From assembly GCA_022710245.1 (NCBI GenBank), contig JAKLHH010000419.1:1-6769 (forward strand): a stretch of DNA of 6,769 bases. Direction: 5' to 3'. Position numbers and translations under genes: made by a program. This stretch comes from Myxococcota bacterium (lineage in GTDB: Bacteria > Myxococcota > Polyangia > GCA-2747355 > JAKLHH01). Below the pieces are notes generated by a model, which was given only the letters and a program-made list of their open reading frames with translations, searched no databases and was not told the origin of the DNA. Position 1 is the stretch's first letter; each line of letters opens with the position of its first letter. Of this stretch, positions 1-5,624 are shown piece by piece.

Positions 1-879
1 TCGGCGGACACGCAGGCGTCGTCCGGGCTGGGTTACCGCAAGGGACAGACCGCGACCTTTCCCCTCGAGCGCTGGAGCGTCCTGCAGATCGCCTCCTACC
101 TGCCGGGCTCCTGCGAGCCGGCCTCCTCCGACGCCATGGCGCAGTACTGTGATCTCACCGCGACGACCGACCTCACCGGCACGCTGATCAAGGCCGACCG
201 CAGGGTGGCGGTCTTCGCTGGACACAACTGCGCCTTCGTCCCCTTCGACAAGTGGGCGTGCGACCACCTCGAGGAGCAGCTCTTCCCCACGCGCTCCTGG
301 GGCAAGCGCTACCTGGTCAGCCACACGCTCTCGTCGGGGTCGGATCCCACCCTCTACCGCATCGTCTCCGCCGAGGCCGCGAACCAGATCACCTTCACGC
401 CGGCGAGCGTGCACGCGCCGGTGGTGCTCGAGCTGGGGCAGTGGGTGGAGCTGGCCTCGACGGAGGACTTCGAGGTGGCGGGGAGCGGCCGGCTCGGGGT
501 GGCGCAGTTCATGGTGGGCCAGAACTACTCCACGCCCGTCTACACGGGGAGCCCCGCGCCGGGCGACCCCTCGATGGCGCTCGCGGTGCCGGTGGAGCAG
601 TACCGCAGCAGCTACCAGTTCCTCGCGCCGCAGACCTACCAGCAGAGCTACGTGAACCTCATCGCCCTCCAGCAGGCGAGCGTGAAGCTCGACGGCGAGC
701 TCGTGGCCGAGAGCGAGTTCAAGCCCCTCGGCCCCAGCTACAAGGTCGCGAAGCTGAAGATCTCGGGGGGCGCGCACTCCGCCGAGTCGAAGAGCGCCTT
801 CGGCGTGCAGGTCTACGGCGTGGGCTCGTACACCTCGTACATGGTCCCGGGCGGGCTCGACCTCAAGCTCCTCGACTGA
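1..879 (+). CDS. IgGFc-binding-domain surface protein, C-terminal part (5' truncated)
   Basis: The frame is open from base 1 to the TGA at 877-879, giving the last 292 residues; the true start lies outside the window, and the ATG at 136 is internal. The region at residues 58-106 (LTGTLIKADRRVAVFAGHN, then CAFVPFDKWACDHLEEQLFP and SWGKRYLV) is the hallmark of the IgGFc_binding N-terminal domain family (PF17517 by recall). The end also fits: PSMALAVPVEQYRSSYQFLA at 190-209, YVNLIAL near 217-223, and FGVQVYGVGSYTSYMVPGG at 267-285. Cysteines at 38, 50, 77 and 87 probably form disulfides, as expected outside the cytoplasm. The domain reaches almost to the stop, so nothing follows it. In bacteria these proteins are usually large, exported and common in myxobacteria; the ligand is generally unknown, and the IgG name comes from the animal homologue. 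Family confidence is high; function is not established. Confidence 0.9.
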   Translation, partial: SADTQASSGLGYRKGQTATFPLERWSVLQIASYLPGSCEPASSDAMAQYCDLTATTDLTGTLIKADRRVAVFAGHNCAFVPFDKWACDHLEEQLFPTRSWGKRYLVSHTLSSGSDPTLYRIVSAEAANQITFTPASVHAPVVLELGQWVELASTEDFEVAGSGRLGVAQFMVGQNYSTPVYTGSPAPGDPSMALAVPVEQYRSSYQFLAPQTYQQSYVNLIALQQASVKLDGELVAESEFKPLGPSYKVAKLKISGGAHSAESKSAFGVQVYGVGSYTSYMVPGGLDLKLLD

Positions 880-892
880 CGGTGGCGCGCAC

Positions 893-922
893 GAACGTGA
901 GCTCCCTGGCAGGGAACGTGAG
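893..922 (+). repeat. Phased 9-bp direct repeat GAACGTGAG
   Basis: Two identical copies of GAACGTGAG lie at 893-901 and 914-922, 21 bp apart start to start, which is about two helical turns. The core AACGTGA occurs a third time in inverted orientation (TCACGTT) at 930-936. Between the two direct copies is the 13-bp palindrome TCCCTGGCAGGGA at 903-915. Repeated half-sites on one face of the helix upstream of a promoter suggest protein binding. This is inference from spacing only. Confidence 0.45.
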
Positions 923-942
923 GAAAGTGTCACGTTGCCTGC
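909..942 (+). promoter_or_regulatory. Operator-like inverted repeat upstream of the START gene
   Basis: The left arm at 909-921 (GCAGGGAACGTGA) and right arm at 930-942 (TCACGTTGCCTGC) are reverse complements with one mismatch in 13, separated by 8 bases. The core is a perfect AACGTGA-N8-TCACGTT. Its centre, near 925.5, is about 50 bp upstream of the start site predicted from the TACAAT at 964-969, a typical activator position. It could instead fold as a hairpin ending the upstream gene's transcript, since it begins 30 bases after that stop, but no run of T follows. A second small inverted repeat, GCCTG-CAGA-CAGGC (937-950), overlaps its right end, so alternative folds are possible. Confidence 0.45.
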
Positions 943-963
943 AGACAGGCGTGGAGGGGCCGC

Positions 964-969
964 TACAAT
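964..969 (+). promoter_or_regulatory. Putative -10 element TACAAT of the START gene
   Basis: TACAAT matches the sigma-70-type -10 consensus at five of six positions and is an A/T-rich island in very GC-rich DNA. It ends eight bases before the ATG at 978, so transcription would begin about 976-978, giving an almost leaderless mRNA. No convincing -35 sits at the usual spacing: the TTGCCT at 935-940 is 23 bp away, which is too far. That is compatible with activator dependence through the inverted repeat just upstream. Confidence 0.45.
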
Positions 970-977
970 AGTGGGGC

Positions 978-1637
978 ATGCTCGGGCTCCTCTCCCTCCT
1001 CGCCCCCCTCGTCGTGCTGCCCACCGACTGGAGCGAGAGCCTGCCCCAGGCGAGCGCCTTCACCAGCTCCGGCTACGAGCAGATCGTCACCACCCCCGAG
1101 GTGATGGTCTACAAGTACAAGGGATCGAGCACGATCCGGCTCGGGGCCGAGGCGAAGATCGCGGTCTCGCCACAGGTCCTCCATGACGCGCTGGTGGACT
1201 ACGAGGGGCAGGTCGGGATGATCGGCAACCTGGCGCACGTCAAGGTGCTGCAGCGCGGCGCCGGCTGGCAGCTCGCCTACGAGCGGATCCGGATGCCGGT
1301 CGTCTCGGATCGTGACTTCACGGTGATGGTCACCTGGGGCAAGGACGGCCGCGGCCACTGGCTCAGGTACTGGAACGACGAGCGAGCCGGGATCCCGAAG
1401 CAGAAGGGCGTGGTCCGCGTGCCCTACCACCGGGGATCCTGGCAGCTCGCGCCGGCCGATGGTGGCCGCACGACGCTGGTCCGCTACCAGGTGAGCATCG
1501 ACCTCGGCGGCTGGCTCCCCGCCTGGATGGCGCGGCGGCACGCGGGCAAGGAGGTGCCAGCCATGTTCCGCGGCTTCTGCTCCCTCCTCGCGAAGCGGGG
1601 CAGGGGCGTCGATCCCTGCCTCTTGCGGCTCCGCTGA
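978..1637 (+). CDS. Exported START/SRPBCC-like lipid-binding protein
   Basis: This is a 219-residue protein. A short hydrophobic N-terminus (MLGLLSLLAPLVVLPTDW) looks like a signal peptide, although it lacks basic residues near its start. Residues about 44-205 read as a START (StAR-related lipid transfer) domain of the helix-grip fold: STIRLGAEAKIAVSPQ, the helix LHDALVDYEG, MPVVSDRDFTVMVTW at 106-120, WNDERAGIPKQKGVVRV at 132-148, GSWQLAPADGGRTTLVRYQV at 153-172, then DLGGWLPAWM and a final helix to about 205. Bacterial START proteins bind hydrophobic ligands in a deep pocket; the ligand here is unknown, and a periplasmic or envelope location is inferred. No Shine-Dalgarno motif is at a normal distance: the GGAGGGG at 953-959 is 18 bases away. 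The start therefore rests on the signal peptide and on the TACAAT element suited to a leaderless mRNA. The gene is convergent with its right neighbour. Confidence 0.88.
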   Translation: MLGLLSLLAPLVVLPTDWSESLPQASAFTSSGYEQIVTTPEVMVYKYKGSSTIRLGAEAKIAVSPQVLHDALVDYEGQVGMIGNLAHVKVLQRGAGWQLAYERIRMPVVSDRDFTVMVTWGKDGRGHWLRYWNDERAGIPKQKGVVRVPYHRGSWQLAPADGGRTTLVRYQVSIDLGGWLPAWMARRHAGKEVPAMFRGFCSLLAKRGRGVDPCLLRLR

Positions 1638-1684
1638 AGCGCACCGCTCCTCGAGGCCAGGCTCTCGACTCAGACTCCTCGACC
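1638..1684. other. Short convergent intergenic gap
   Basis: Only 47 bp separate the stops of the two converging genes. It contains the 8-bp palindrome CCTCGAGG (1649-1656), but no stem followed by a T-run on either strand. I see no intrinsic terminator here, so termination would have to be factor-dependent or occur inside the opposing gene. Confidence 0.5.
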
Positions 1685-2902
1685 TCACCGGGCCTGCGCG
1701 AGGATCGTCGCGGCGCGCAGGTGAGGCTGGATCCCTCTCTTCTGGTCGCGGGCGCCCGCCTCGTACGCCTCCACCGGCGAGTGGAGCTGCCGGGTGCTGG
1801 CGTCGATCCGGCCGCGGACCTTGTTGACCGCGCGCGTCGCGGTCCAGGCGCCGACGAAGAGGGCGAGACCCACTTGCTGCAGGGTACTGGGGGCGGCTGG
1901 CTGCTGCGGCTTCGCGGAGGGATCCTTCTGGGCTGGCCGCGGCGTCGCGGCTTTCTTGCCCTGGGCAGAGAGCGCCTCGCGGTAGCCGCGGAGGTACTCA
2001 CTGACCAGCCGCCGCTGCTCGGGGGTGGCGCGGCCGAGCTCGGGCTGGAGGGCCGCCCACACCCCGGAGATGTACTGGCGGGCCAGCGCGCGGTTGATCC
2101 GCGCGGGGCGGTAGCCGTTCATGTTGGCGGTGGGGCCGATCCAGAGATAGCCGAGCGGGCGCCCGCTGCGGCCGAGCGCGTAGGCCTCGCTGCCGAAGGC
2201 GTTCACCTCGCTGTTCAGGCGCAGGGCGCGCAGCTCGCGGGTGACGCGAGGGTCGCCAGGGCGCGCCCCGGCCTTGAGCGCGTCGCGGTGCAGGCGGTCG
2301 TCGACGTGCCGGTCCTCGTGGACCAGCGTGCCGAAGCGCGCCGCCGGGCTGTCCGTGGCGCTGGCGTTGAAGATGATCCGCGAGCCGTCCTCGCGGTGCT
2401 GGGTCACGGCCTTGACGGCGTAGCCCGAGCGGCTCTGTCGCCTGATGAGCCGGTCGAACGAGCGGCTGACGCTGGTCCCCGCCTGCTGCGCCTCGCCCTC
2501 GACATGCGCCTTCAGGGCTTCGGTCGCCTTGCCCCCGCCGCCCAGCGCGCGGCCGGCGAGCTTGAGCAGGACCTCCTGCTGCCGGCGATGCGGGCTGTAG
2601 ACTCCCACGGGCGCGTCGACGCTGAGCCTCTCGCGCTTCGCGGTCGCCTGGTCCTCTGCGACGGCGCGACCCATCCGCTGCTCGCCGAGCCACGCGCGGG
2701 CCTGGTGCACCTTCGCGCGAGCGTAGTAGCCGAGCGCGCGAGCCGGCGATGGGCGTCCCGTCCTCGTGTCCCTCGGGGACGGCCCCTCGGCGCGGACCGT
2801 CGGTGCGAGGGCGGAGCTGAAGAGCACCACGAGGGCGAGGAGCGCCGCTCGCTGCGGACGTCGCGTCGAGCGACCTTCCAGCCGTCTCACCAGCGACTGC
2901 AT
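1685..2902 (-). CDS. Secreted protein with HExxH motif, putative zinc peptidase
   Basis: This is a 405-residue protein that I cannot assign to a named family. It begins with an arginine-rich n-region and a hydrophobic core (AALLALVVLFSSALA, 19-33), with a likely signal peptidase I site after TVRA (residue 38). The middle holds FGTLVHEDRHVDDRLH at 190-205, where HEDRH (195-199) fits the zinc-peptidase HExxH pattern. Glu232 in LNSEVNAF, 33 residues after the second His, could be the third ligand as in gluzincins. The intervening D and R are charged, which is unusual for classical zincins, so activity is unproven. Residues 312-340 form a Lys/Pro/Ala-rich linker, followed by a possible membrane-associated helix (VGLALFVGAWTATRAV, 344-359) and a basic tail. 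The ATG has GAGGAGGAG at 2907-2915, four bases upstream. It lies 83 bp downstream of the lipoprotein gene on the same strand and may be co-transcribed with it. Confidence 0.85.
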   Translation of the reverse strand: MQSLVRRLEGRSTRRPQRAALLALVVLFSSALAPTVRAEGPSPRDTRTGRPSPARALGYYARAKVHQARAWLGEQRMGRAVAEDQATAKRERLSVDAPVGVYSPHRRQQEVLLKLAGRALGGGGKATEALKAHVEGEAQQAGTSVSRSFDRLIRRQSRSGYAVKAVTQHREDGSRIIFNASATDSPAARFGTLVHEDRHVDDRLHRDALKAGARPGDPRVTRELRALRLNSEVNAFGSEAYALGRSGRPLGYLWIGPTANMNGYRPARINRALARQYISGVWAALQPELGRATPEQRRLVSEYLRGYREALSAQGKKAATPRPAQKDPSAKPQQPAAPSTLQQVGLALFVGAWTATRAVNKVRGRIDASTRQLHSPVEAYEAGARDQKRGIQPHLRAATILAQAR

Positions 2903-2906
2903 CGGA

Positions 2907-2915
2907 CTCCTCCTC
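2907..2915 (-). promoter_or_regulatory. Ribosome binding site of the HExxH protein gene
   Basis: On the minus strand GAGGAGGAG precedes the ATG at 2902-2900 by four bases. It fixes both the start codon and the coding strand, which matters because a plus-strand frame of nearly equal length lies opposite. Confidence 0.75.
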
Positions 2916-2957
2916 GCTCCGGCTGATCAGGCGTGGAGCACGCGGTGTCGGCCCGGG

Positions 2958-2982
2958 TCGGCCCTGAGCGCTGGCGGGCCGA
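2958..2982 (-). terminator. GC-rich stem-loop after the lipoprotein gene
   Basis: TCGGCCC (2958-2964) and GGGCCGA (2976-2982) form a perfect 7-bp stem around an 11-base loop that itself contains the palindrome AGCGCT. It starts three bases past the lipoprotein stop. There is no U-tract, so it is at best a weak or factor-assisted terminator. It may be a 3'-end stabiliser that partly uncouples the lipoprotein from the gene downstream. Such stems are not rare at this GC content. Confidence 0.3.
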
Positions 2983-2985
2983 GCG

Positions 2986-3471
2986 TCACCTGCAGATCTT
3001 CTTGTAGCTCGAGCTGCCGCCGCAGCAGTCGCCCCACTTCAGGCACGCGTCGTCGCAGTTGCACGCGCTGCCGAGGTACTCGCCGCAGTGGCCGCTGCAG
3101 GTGCTGTAGTCGCTGTAGTCGTCGTAGCCGCTGTAGTCGTCGTAGCCGCTGCTGCTGCTCGAGGACCCGCTGCCGAAGAGGGTCTCCCAGAGGTTGTCGT
3201 CGCCGCAGTAGCCGTAGTTGCACGAGTTGGGCGCGCAGGCGTACTCGGTCTCGTCGCTCAGGTAGTAGTTGGTGACTTCCTTGCAAACGTCGCCCTTGAT
3301 GCACTTGAGGCCAGCGGCCGTGCACTTGGACATCGAGACCGTCACGCCAGCGGACTGCGTGCCGCGCGTGCCGCCGCGGTCGGACGTGCGGTCCGTGGGG
3401 TCGTCGCCGTCGCACGCCATCACTCCAACCGTCAGTCCGAGAAGAACGCTCATCATCATCGCGGGGCGCAT
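2986..3471 (-). CDS. Cys-rich lipoprotein with C-terminal somatomedin-B-like motif
   Basis: This is a 161-residue protein starting at the ATG at 3471-3469, chosen because AGGAGGAAG lies four bases upstream and a lipoprotein signal follows at once; the longer frame back to 3606 would bury that signal. The signal MRPAMMMSVLLGLTVGVMAC ends in a lipobox (VMAC), making Cys20 the lipidated residue. After a polar linker come six cysteines (50, 57, 63, 79, 84, 89), a Ser-rich stretch, and two GYDDYS repeats (109-120). The C-terminus has cysteines at 125, 129, 137, 139, 143, 149, 150 and 160. The spacing C-x3-C-x7-C-x-C-x3-C-x5-CC-x9-C closely follows the somatomedin-B knottin (vitronectin type, by recall). 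The fourteen non-lipid cysteines could make seven disulfides, so the protein should act outside the cytoplasm. Function is unknown; adhesion or binding to an envelope protein is speculation from the motif. Asp follows the lipidated Cys, an inner-membrane retention signal in Escherichia coli that may not apply here. Confidence 0.85.
   Translation of the reverse strand: MRPAMMMSVLLGLTVGVMACDGDDPTDRTSDRGGTRGTQSAGVTVSMSKCTAAGLKCIKGDVCKEVTNYYLSDETEYACAPNSCNYGYCGDDNLWETLFGSGSSSSSSGYDDYSGYDDYSDYSTCSGHCGEYLGSACNCDDACLKWGDCCGGSSSYKKICR
3113..3148 (-). repeat. Perfect tandem 18-bp duplication encoding GYDDYS
   Basis: CTGTAGTCGTCGTAGCCG occurs at 3113-3130 and again, with no mismatch, at 3131-3148. A 9-base partial copy (CTGTAGTCG) precedes it at 3104-3112, and a GCT run follows. 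The unit is a multiple of three and stays in frame, so copy number can change linker length without breaking the protein. Identity at synonymous positions suggests a recent duplication or ongoing slippage. Confidence 0.9.
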
Positions 3472-3475
3472 CGTG

Positions 3476-3484
3476 CTTCCTCCT
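3476..3484 (-). promoter_or_regulatory. Ribosome binding site that sets the lipoprotein start
   Basis: AGGAGGAAG on the minus strand is four bases before the ATG at 3471. It selects this start over the upstream in-frame ATG at 3606 and over the later methionines 5-7. Confidence 0.75.
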
Positions 3485-3506
3485 GGCTCGATAGTTCCTG
3501 CCCGGG

Positions 3507-3512
3507 GGTGTA
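3507..3512 (-). promoter_or_regulatory. Weak candidate extended -10 element of the lipoprotein gene
   Basis: The minus strand reads TGC-TACACC, an extended -10-like arrangement (TGn followed by TAnnnn) resembling the other TA-hexamers in this window. Transcription would start near 3500, leaving a leader of about 28 bases that includes the ribosome binding site. The last consensus T is missing and no -35 is evident. Confidence 0.25.
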
Positions 3513-3610
3513 GCAGGCGGCGTGCCAGCCTCGAGGCAGGGAGATCGCTGGCGATGGAGCGAGGAGGCGGGCGGGAGCTGGCTGCTGCTGTCGATGCAAC
3601 CGGCACGTCG

Positions 3611-3659
3611 AACCGCCAGAGTGCGACGAAGGCGCTCGCGAGTCCGGTCCTGGGCGGTT
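3611..3659 (-). terminator. Candidate long hairpin after the TIGR02996 gene
   Basis: AACCGCC (3611-3617) and GGCGGTT (3653-3659) are perfect complements enclosing 35 bases, which include the palindrome CTCGCGAG (3635-3642). The structure begins one base past the stop codon at 3663-3661. The long loop and absence of a T-run make it a poor intrinsic terminator. The rest of the 3472-3660 gap holds no gene I can support; the plus-strand frames crossing it are arginine-rich shadows. Confidence 0.25.
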
Positions 3660-3660
3660 G

Positions 3661-5505
3661 TCAGCCAGTCCACGCGGGCAACCAGCGCCAGGTGTCACCG
3701 AGCGATGGCGTGCCCGCGATCCGGGCGAGGCAGGGCGGCGGACCAGCGAGCGTGAGGTCGAGCCCGGGGACGCGGTCGCGCAGCCGCGCCGCGAGCTTCT
3801 CGTGCGGGGCCTGCGGCGCCGGCGCCACGCGGACGGTCAGGCGGCGAGCGCCGAGCGCCACCGCCTCCTCCACGGCGGGCCAGAGGTTGCGCACCCACGA
3901 GCGCGAGGTCAGCAGGTCGAGCGTCTGCCAGCGACCCTTGCCTGCTCCGCCGAGGACCAGCGCCCACTCCCTGCCGCTGCGCTCGATGGCGATCGTCTGC
4001 AGACCAGGCAGCCACGTCAGCGCCGCGGCCCAGGCGCCGAGGGGCGCGTGATCGAGGGCGTCCGCGAACATCGTGAGTCGCCGGAGCCGCTTCGCCCAGG
4101 GGAGCCGCTGGAGGTAGGCGAGGTGTCCGCGCCCCTCCTCCTGGGGGAGGGTGAGCCCCAGGTGCTCGAGCGAGGAGAAGGTGCGTGCGCGCGCCATCGC
4201 CGCCAGCTCCCGGCGGTCCAGCACCGCGAGCCATCGCCGGGGCGAGCCAGCGGACGCCGTGAGCTCGAAGTCCGGGCCCGGGACCGTGAGGGAGGTCAGG
4301 GCGAGGGGACGCGCCCCGAAGACGTCGTTCGTCGTCGAGAGGTGCCGCAGCCCCCGGAGGACGGGGTCGCGCACGAGCGGCTCGATCGTGCCCCAGGGGC
4401 CGTGCAGGGCGGTCACCGTGCCCCACCACGGGTTGCCGACGAGGGGGGCCAGCTCCTCCGCGCCGACGCCCTCCCGTAGCCACGCCTGCGCGAGGAAGCC
4501 GCGCTCGATCGTGCAGAACCCCGGCTCCAGCACCTCGCGCAGGGGGCCGAGGCAGCGGGCGCGATGCTCAGCGATCAGCTCCACCTCACGCGCGAGCGAG
4601 GCCGCGTCGGCCGCGCCGCGCGCGTCTGCGAGCTGGATGGCGATCAGCTCGCCGCGAGGATCACCGGCCTCCTGCAGCCGGTCCGCGAAGACGGCGCGCG
4701 CCTCGTCGTCCTCGGGGGCGGCGAGGACGTCGGCGAGCAGCGCGGCGGCGACGCGCCTCTGCTCGTCGAGGAGCGCACGGCACCGCGCCACCCTGCGGCC
4801 GGCGGCCGACGGGAGCTCGGGGGCAGGGGCCTGCTCGAGCGCCGCGAGCGTCGCCTGCGCCCGCCCCGAGAACCAGGAGCGCATCGCCGCGAGCTCTTCG
4901 CGGCGGAGCGCCTGCGGGACCCTCGCCAGGTAGTCGCGGAGCAGCGCCGGCGTGCGCGGGTCGGCGTGCTGCTGGATCAGCGCGAAGACCTCTGCCCAGA
5001 ACGCGCGGGAGGAGCTGGCGGCGAACGGCGGGTGCAGGAGCTGGCTCACCAGCAGCGCCGGCACGCGAGGGTCGGCGGGCCAGCGGCGCACGCGTCGTGC
5101 GCGGGCGAGCGCGTCCGTCGAGCGCCAGTGCGTCTGGGTCAGCGCCCGGAGCAGGCGCGGCACGTCCTCGGGGCGGCGGCGTGCCTCGACCGCGAGCCAC
5201 TCCGCCTGCATCGCGGCGCGCTTTCCCGGCGCGAGCTGAGGGAGGTCCTGCTCGGCGAGGGAGGTGACCTCGTCGATGAGCTCGGAGAGCTCCCGCGCAC
5301 GGCAGCCGTCGAAGGCCGCGAGCAGTCGCGCCAGCCCCTCGCTCCAGCGCCCGGCGGCGAGCTCACGCTCCGCGGCCTCGAGCTCCGGGTCCACTGCGGC
5401 GAGGGCGCTGGTGCCGGGGAGTGATGTCCGCGTGTCGCTCTTCGTGCTCTTCGTGCTCTTCGCGCTCTTCGTGCTCTTCGTGCTCTTCGTGCTCTTCGTG
5501 ACCAC
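3661..5505 (-). CDS. TIGR02996 repeat-companion domain protein with KST-repeat N-terminus
   Basis: This is a 614-residue protein with no signal peptide or membrane segment, so it is probably cytoplasmic. Residues 3-23 are seven (T/A)KS triplets, a basic, disordered tail. Residues 38-225 look helical and Ala/Leu-rich (for example ELEAAERELAAGRWSEGLAR). Residues about 252-293 match the TIGR02996 motif: LLADVLAAPEDDEARAVFAD, then RLQEAGDPRGELIAIQLA. That short domain typically precedes leucine-rich-repeat-like regions in myxobacterial and planctomycete proteins. Consistently, residues 330-560 contain loose LRR-like strands such as LRGLRHLSTTNDVF, FSSLEHLGLTLP, LRRLTMFADAL and LPGLQTIAIERS. A protein-protein scaffold role is inferred; no catalytic motif is seen. 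Translation starts at GTG (5505-5503), with GAGGAGA five bases upstream. It is divergent from the gene at 5631 across 125 bp. Confidence 0.88.
   Translation of the reverse strand: MVTKSTKSTKSTKSAKSTKSTKSDTRTSLPGTSALAAVDPELEAAERELAAGRWSEGLARLLAAFDGCRARELSELIDEVTSLAEQDLPQLAPGKRAAMQAEWLAVEARRRPEDVPRLLRALTQTHWRSTDALARARRVRRWPADPRVPALLVSQLLHPPFAASSSRAFWAEVFALIQQHADPRTPALLRDYLARVPQALRREELAAMRSWFSGRAQATLAALEQAPAPELPSAAGRRVARCRALLDEQRRVAAALLADVLAAPEDDEARAVFADRLQEAGDPRGELIAIQLADARGAADAASLAREVELIAEHRARCLGPLREVLEPGFCTIERGFLAQAWLREGVGAEELAPLVGNPWWGTVTALHGPWGTIEPLVRDPVLRGLRHLSTTNDVFGARPLALTSLTVPGPDFELTASAGSPRRWLAVLDRRELAAMARARTFSSLEHLGLTLPQEEGRGHLAYLQRLPWAKRLRRLTMFADALDHAPLGAWAAALTWLPGLQTIAIERSGREWALVLGGAGKGRWQTLDLLTSRSWVRNLWPAVEEAVALGARRLTVRVAPAPQAPHEKLAARLRDRVPGLDLTLAGPPPCLARIAGTPSLGDTWRWLPAWTG
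5437..5499 (-). repeat. 9-bp minisatellite, seven tandem copies
   Basis: The plus-strand unit GCTCTTCGT repeats seven times without interruption (5437-5499). The third copy, at 5455-5463, ends in C instead of T, turning one Thr into Ala. On the coding strand each unit is ACGAAGAGC (Thr-Lys-Ser), directly after the first two codons. The tract is markedly less GC-rich than the rest of the gene. Because the unit is three codons long, slippage would change tail length rather than switch the gene off. Confidence 0.95.
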
Positions 5506-5510
5506 CGCGC

Positions 5511-5517
5511 TCTCCTC
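5511..5517 (-). promoter_or_regulatory. Ribosome binding site supporting a GTG start
   Basis: GAGGAGA on the minus strand lies five bases before the GTG at 5505-5503. It supports the GTG as the true start and so places the whole KST repeat inside the protein. Confidence 0.7.
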
Positions 5518-5526
5518 GTTCGGGCC

Positions 5527-5532
5527 AGCCTA
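5527..5532 (-). promoter_or_regulatory. Putative -10 element TAGGCT of the TIGR02996 gene
   Basis: The minus strand reads TAGGCT, which keeps the TA at positions 1-2 and the final T. It would give a start near 5520 and a leader of about 15 bases carrying the ribosome binding site. The same hexamer, on the opposite strand at 5619-5624, serves the divergent gene. No good -35 is seen. Confidence 0.45.
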
Positions 5533-5618
5533 CCTCAGGTGGAGCTCCCCGGCAGGTCCTCGCCGCTGCCTGCGCACCCGTGCTCCTCCGCGCCGGCGGG
5601 GGGCTCCCTCCGTCGTGC

Positions 5619-5624
5619 TAGGCT
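5619..5624 (+). promoter_or_regulatory. Putative extended -10 element TGC-TAGGCT for a leaderless gene
   Basis: TAGGCT is preceded by TGC, an extended -10 arrangement, and followed by six bases before the ATG at 5631. Normal spacing puts the first transcribed base at, or within a base of, the A of the ATG. No Shine-Dalgarno sequence lies in the 15 bases upstream of the ATG, in agreement with leaderless initiation. Confidence 0.5.

Noticed and set aside
935..969. TTGCCT ... TACAAT as a standard -35/-10 pair
   Set aside because: The spacer is 23 bp, well outside the usual 16-18, and TTGCCT is part of the inverted repeat's right arm.
963..1688. 241-codon minus-strand frame opposite the START gene
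   Set aside because: The plus frame has clear START-domain sequence; the minus frame is a compositional mirror.
1721..2926. 401-codon plus-strand frame opposite the HExxH gene
   Set aside because: It lacks a ribosome binding site, signal or recognisable domain and has shadow composition. The minus frame has a strong ribosome binding site, a signal peptide and a motif.
2986..3606. Longer 206-residue version of the lipoprotein
   Set aside because: The extra 45 residues precede a perfect lipoprotein signal and have no ribosome binding site advantage. The ATG at 3471 has AGGAGGAAG four bases upstream.
3456..3755. Possible small genes in the 3472-3660 gap
   Set aside because: The candidate frames on both strands are Arg/Pro/Ala-rich, overlap flanking genes or the lipoprotein start, and have no ribosome binding site.
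5437..5499. CRISPR-like repeat array
   Set aside because: The units are 9 bp, contiguous with no spacers, and fully in frame inside a gene. It is a minisatellite.
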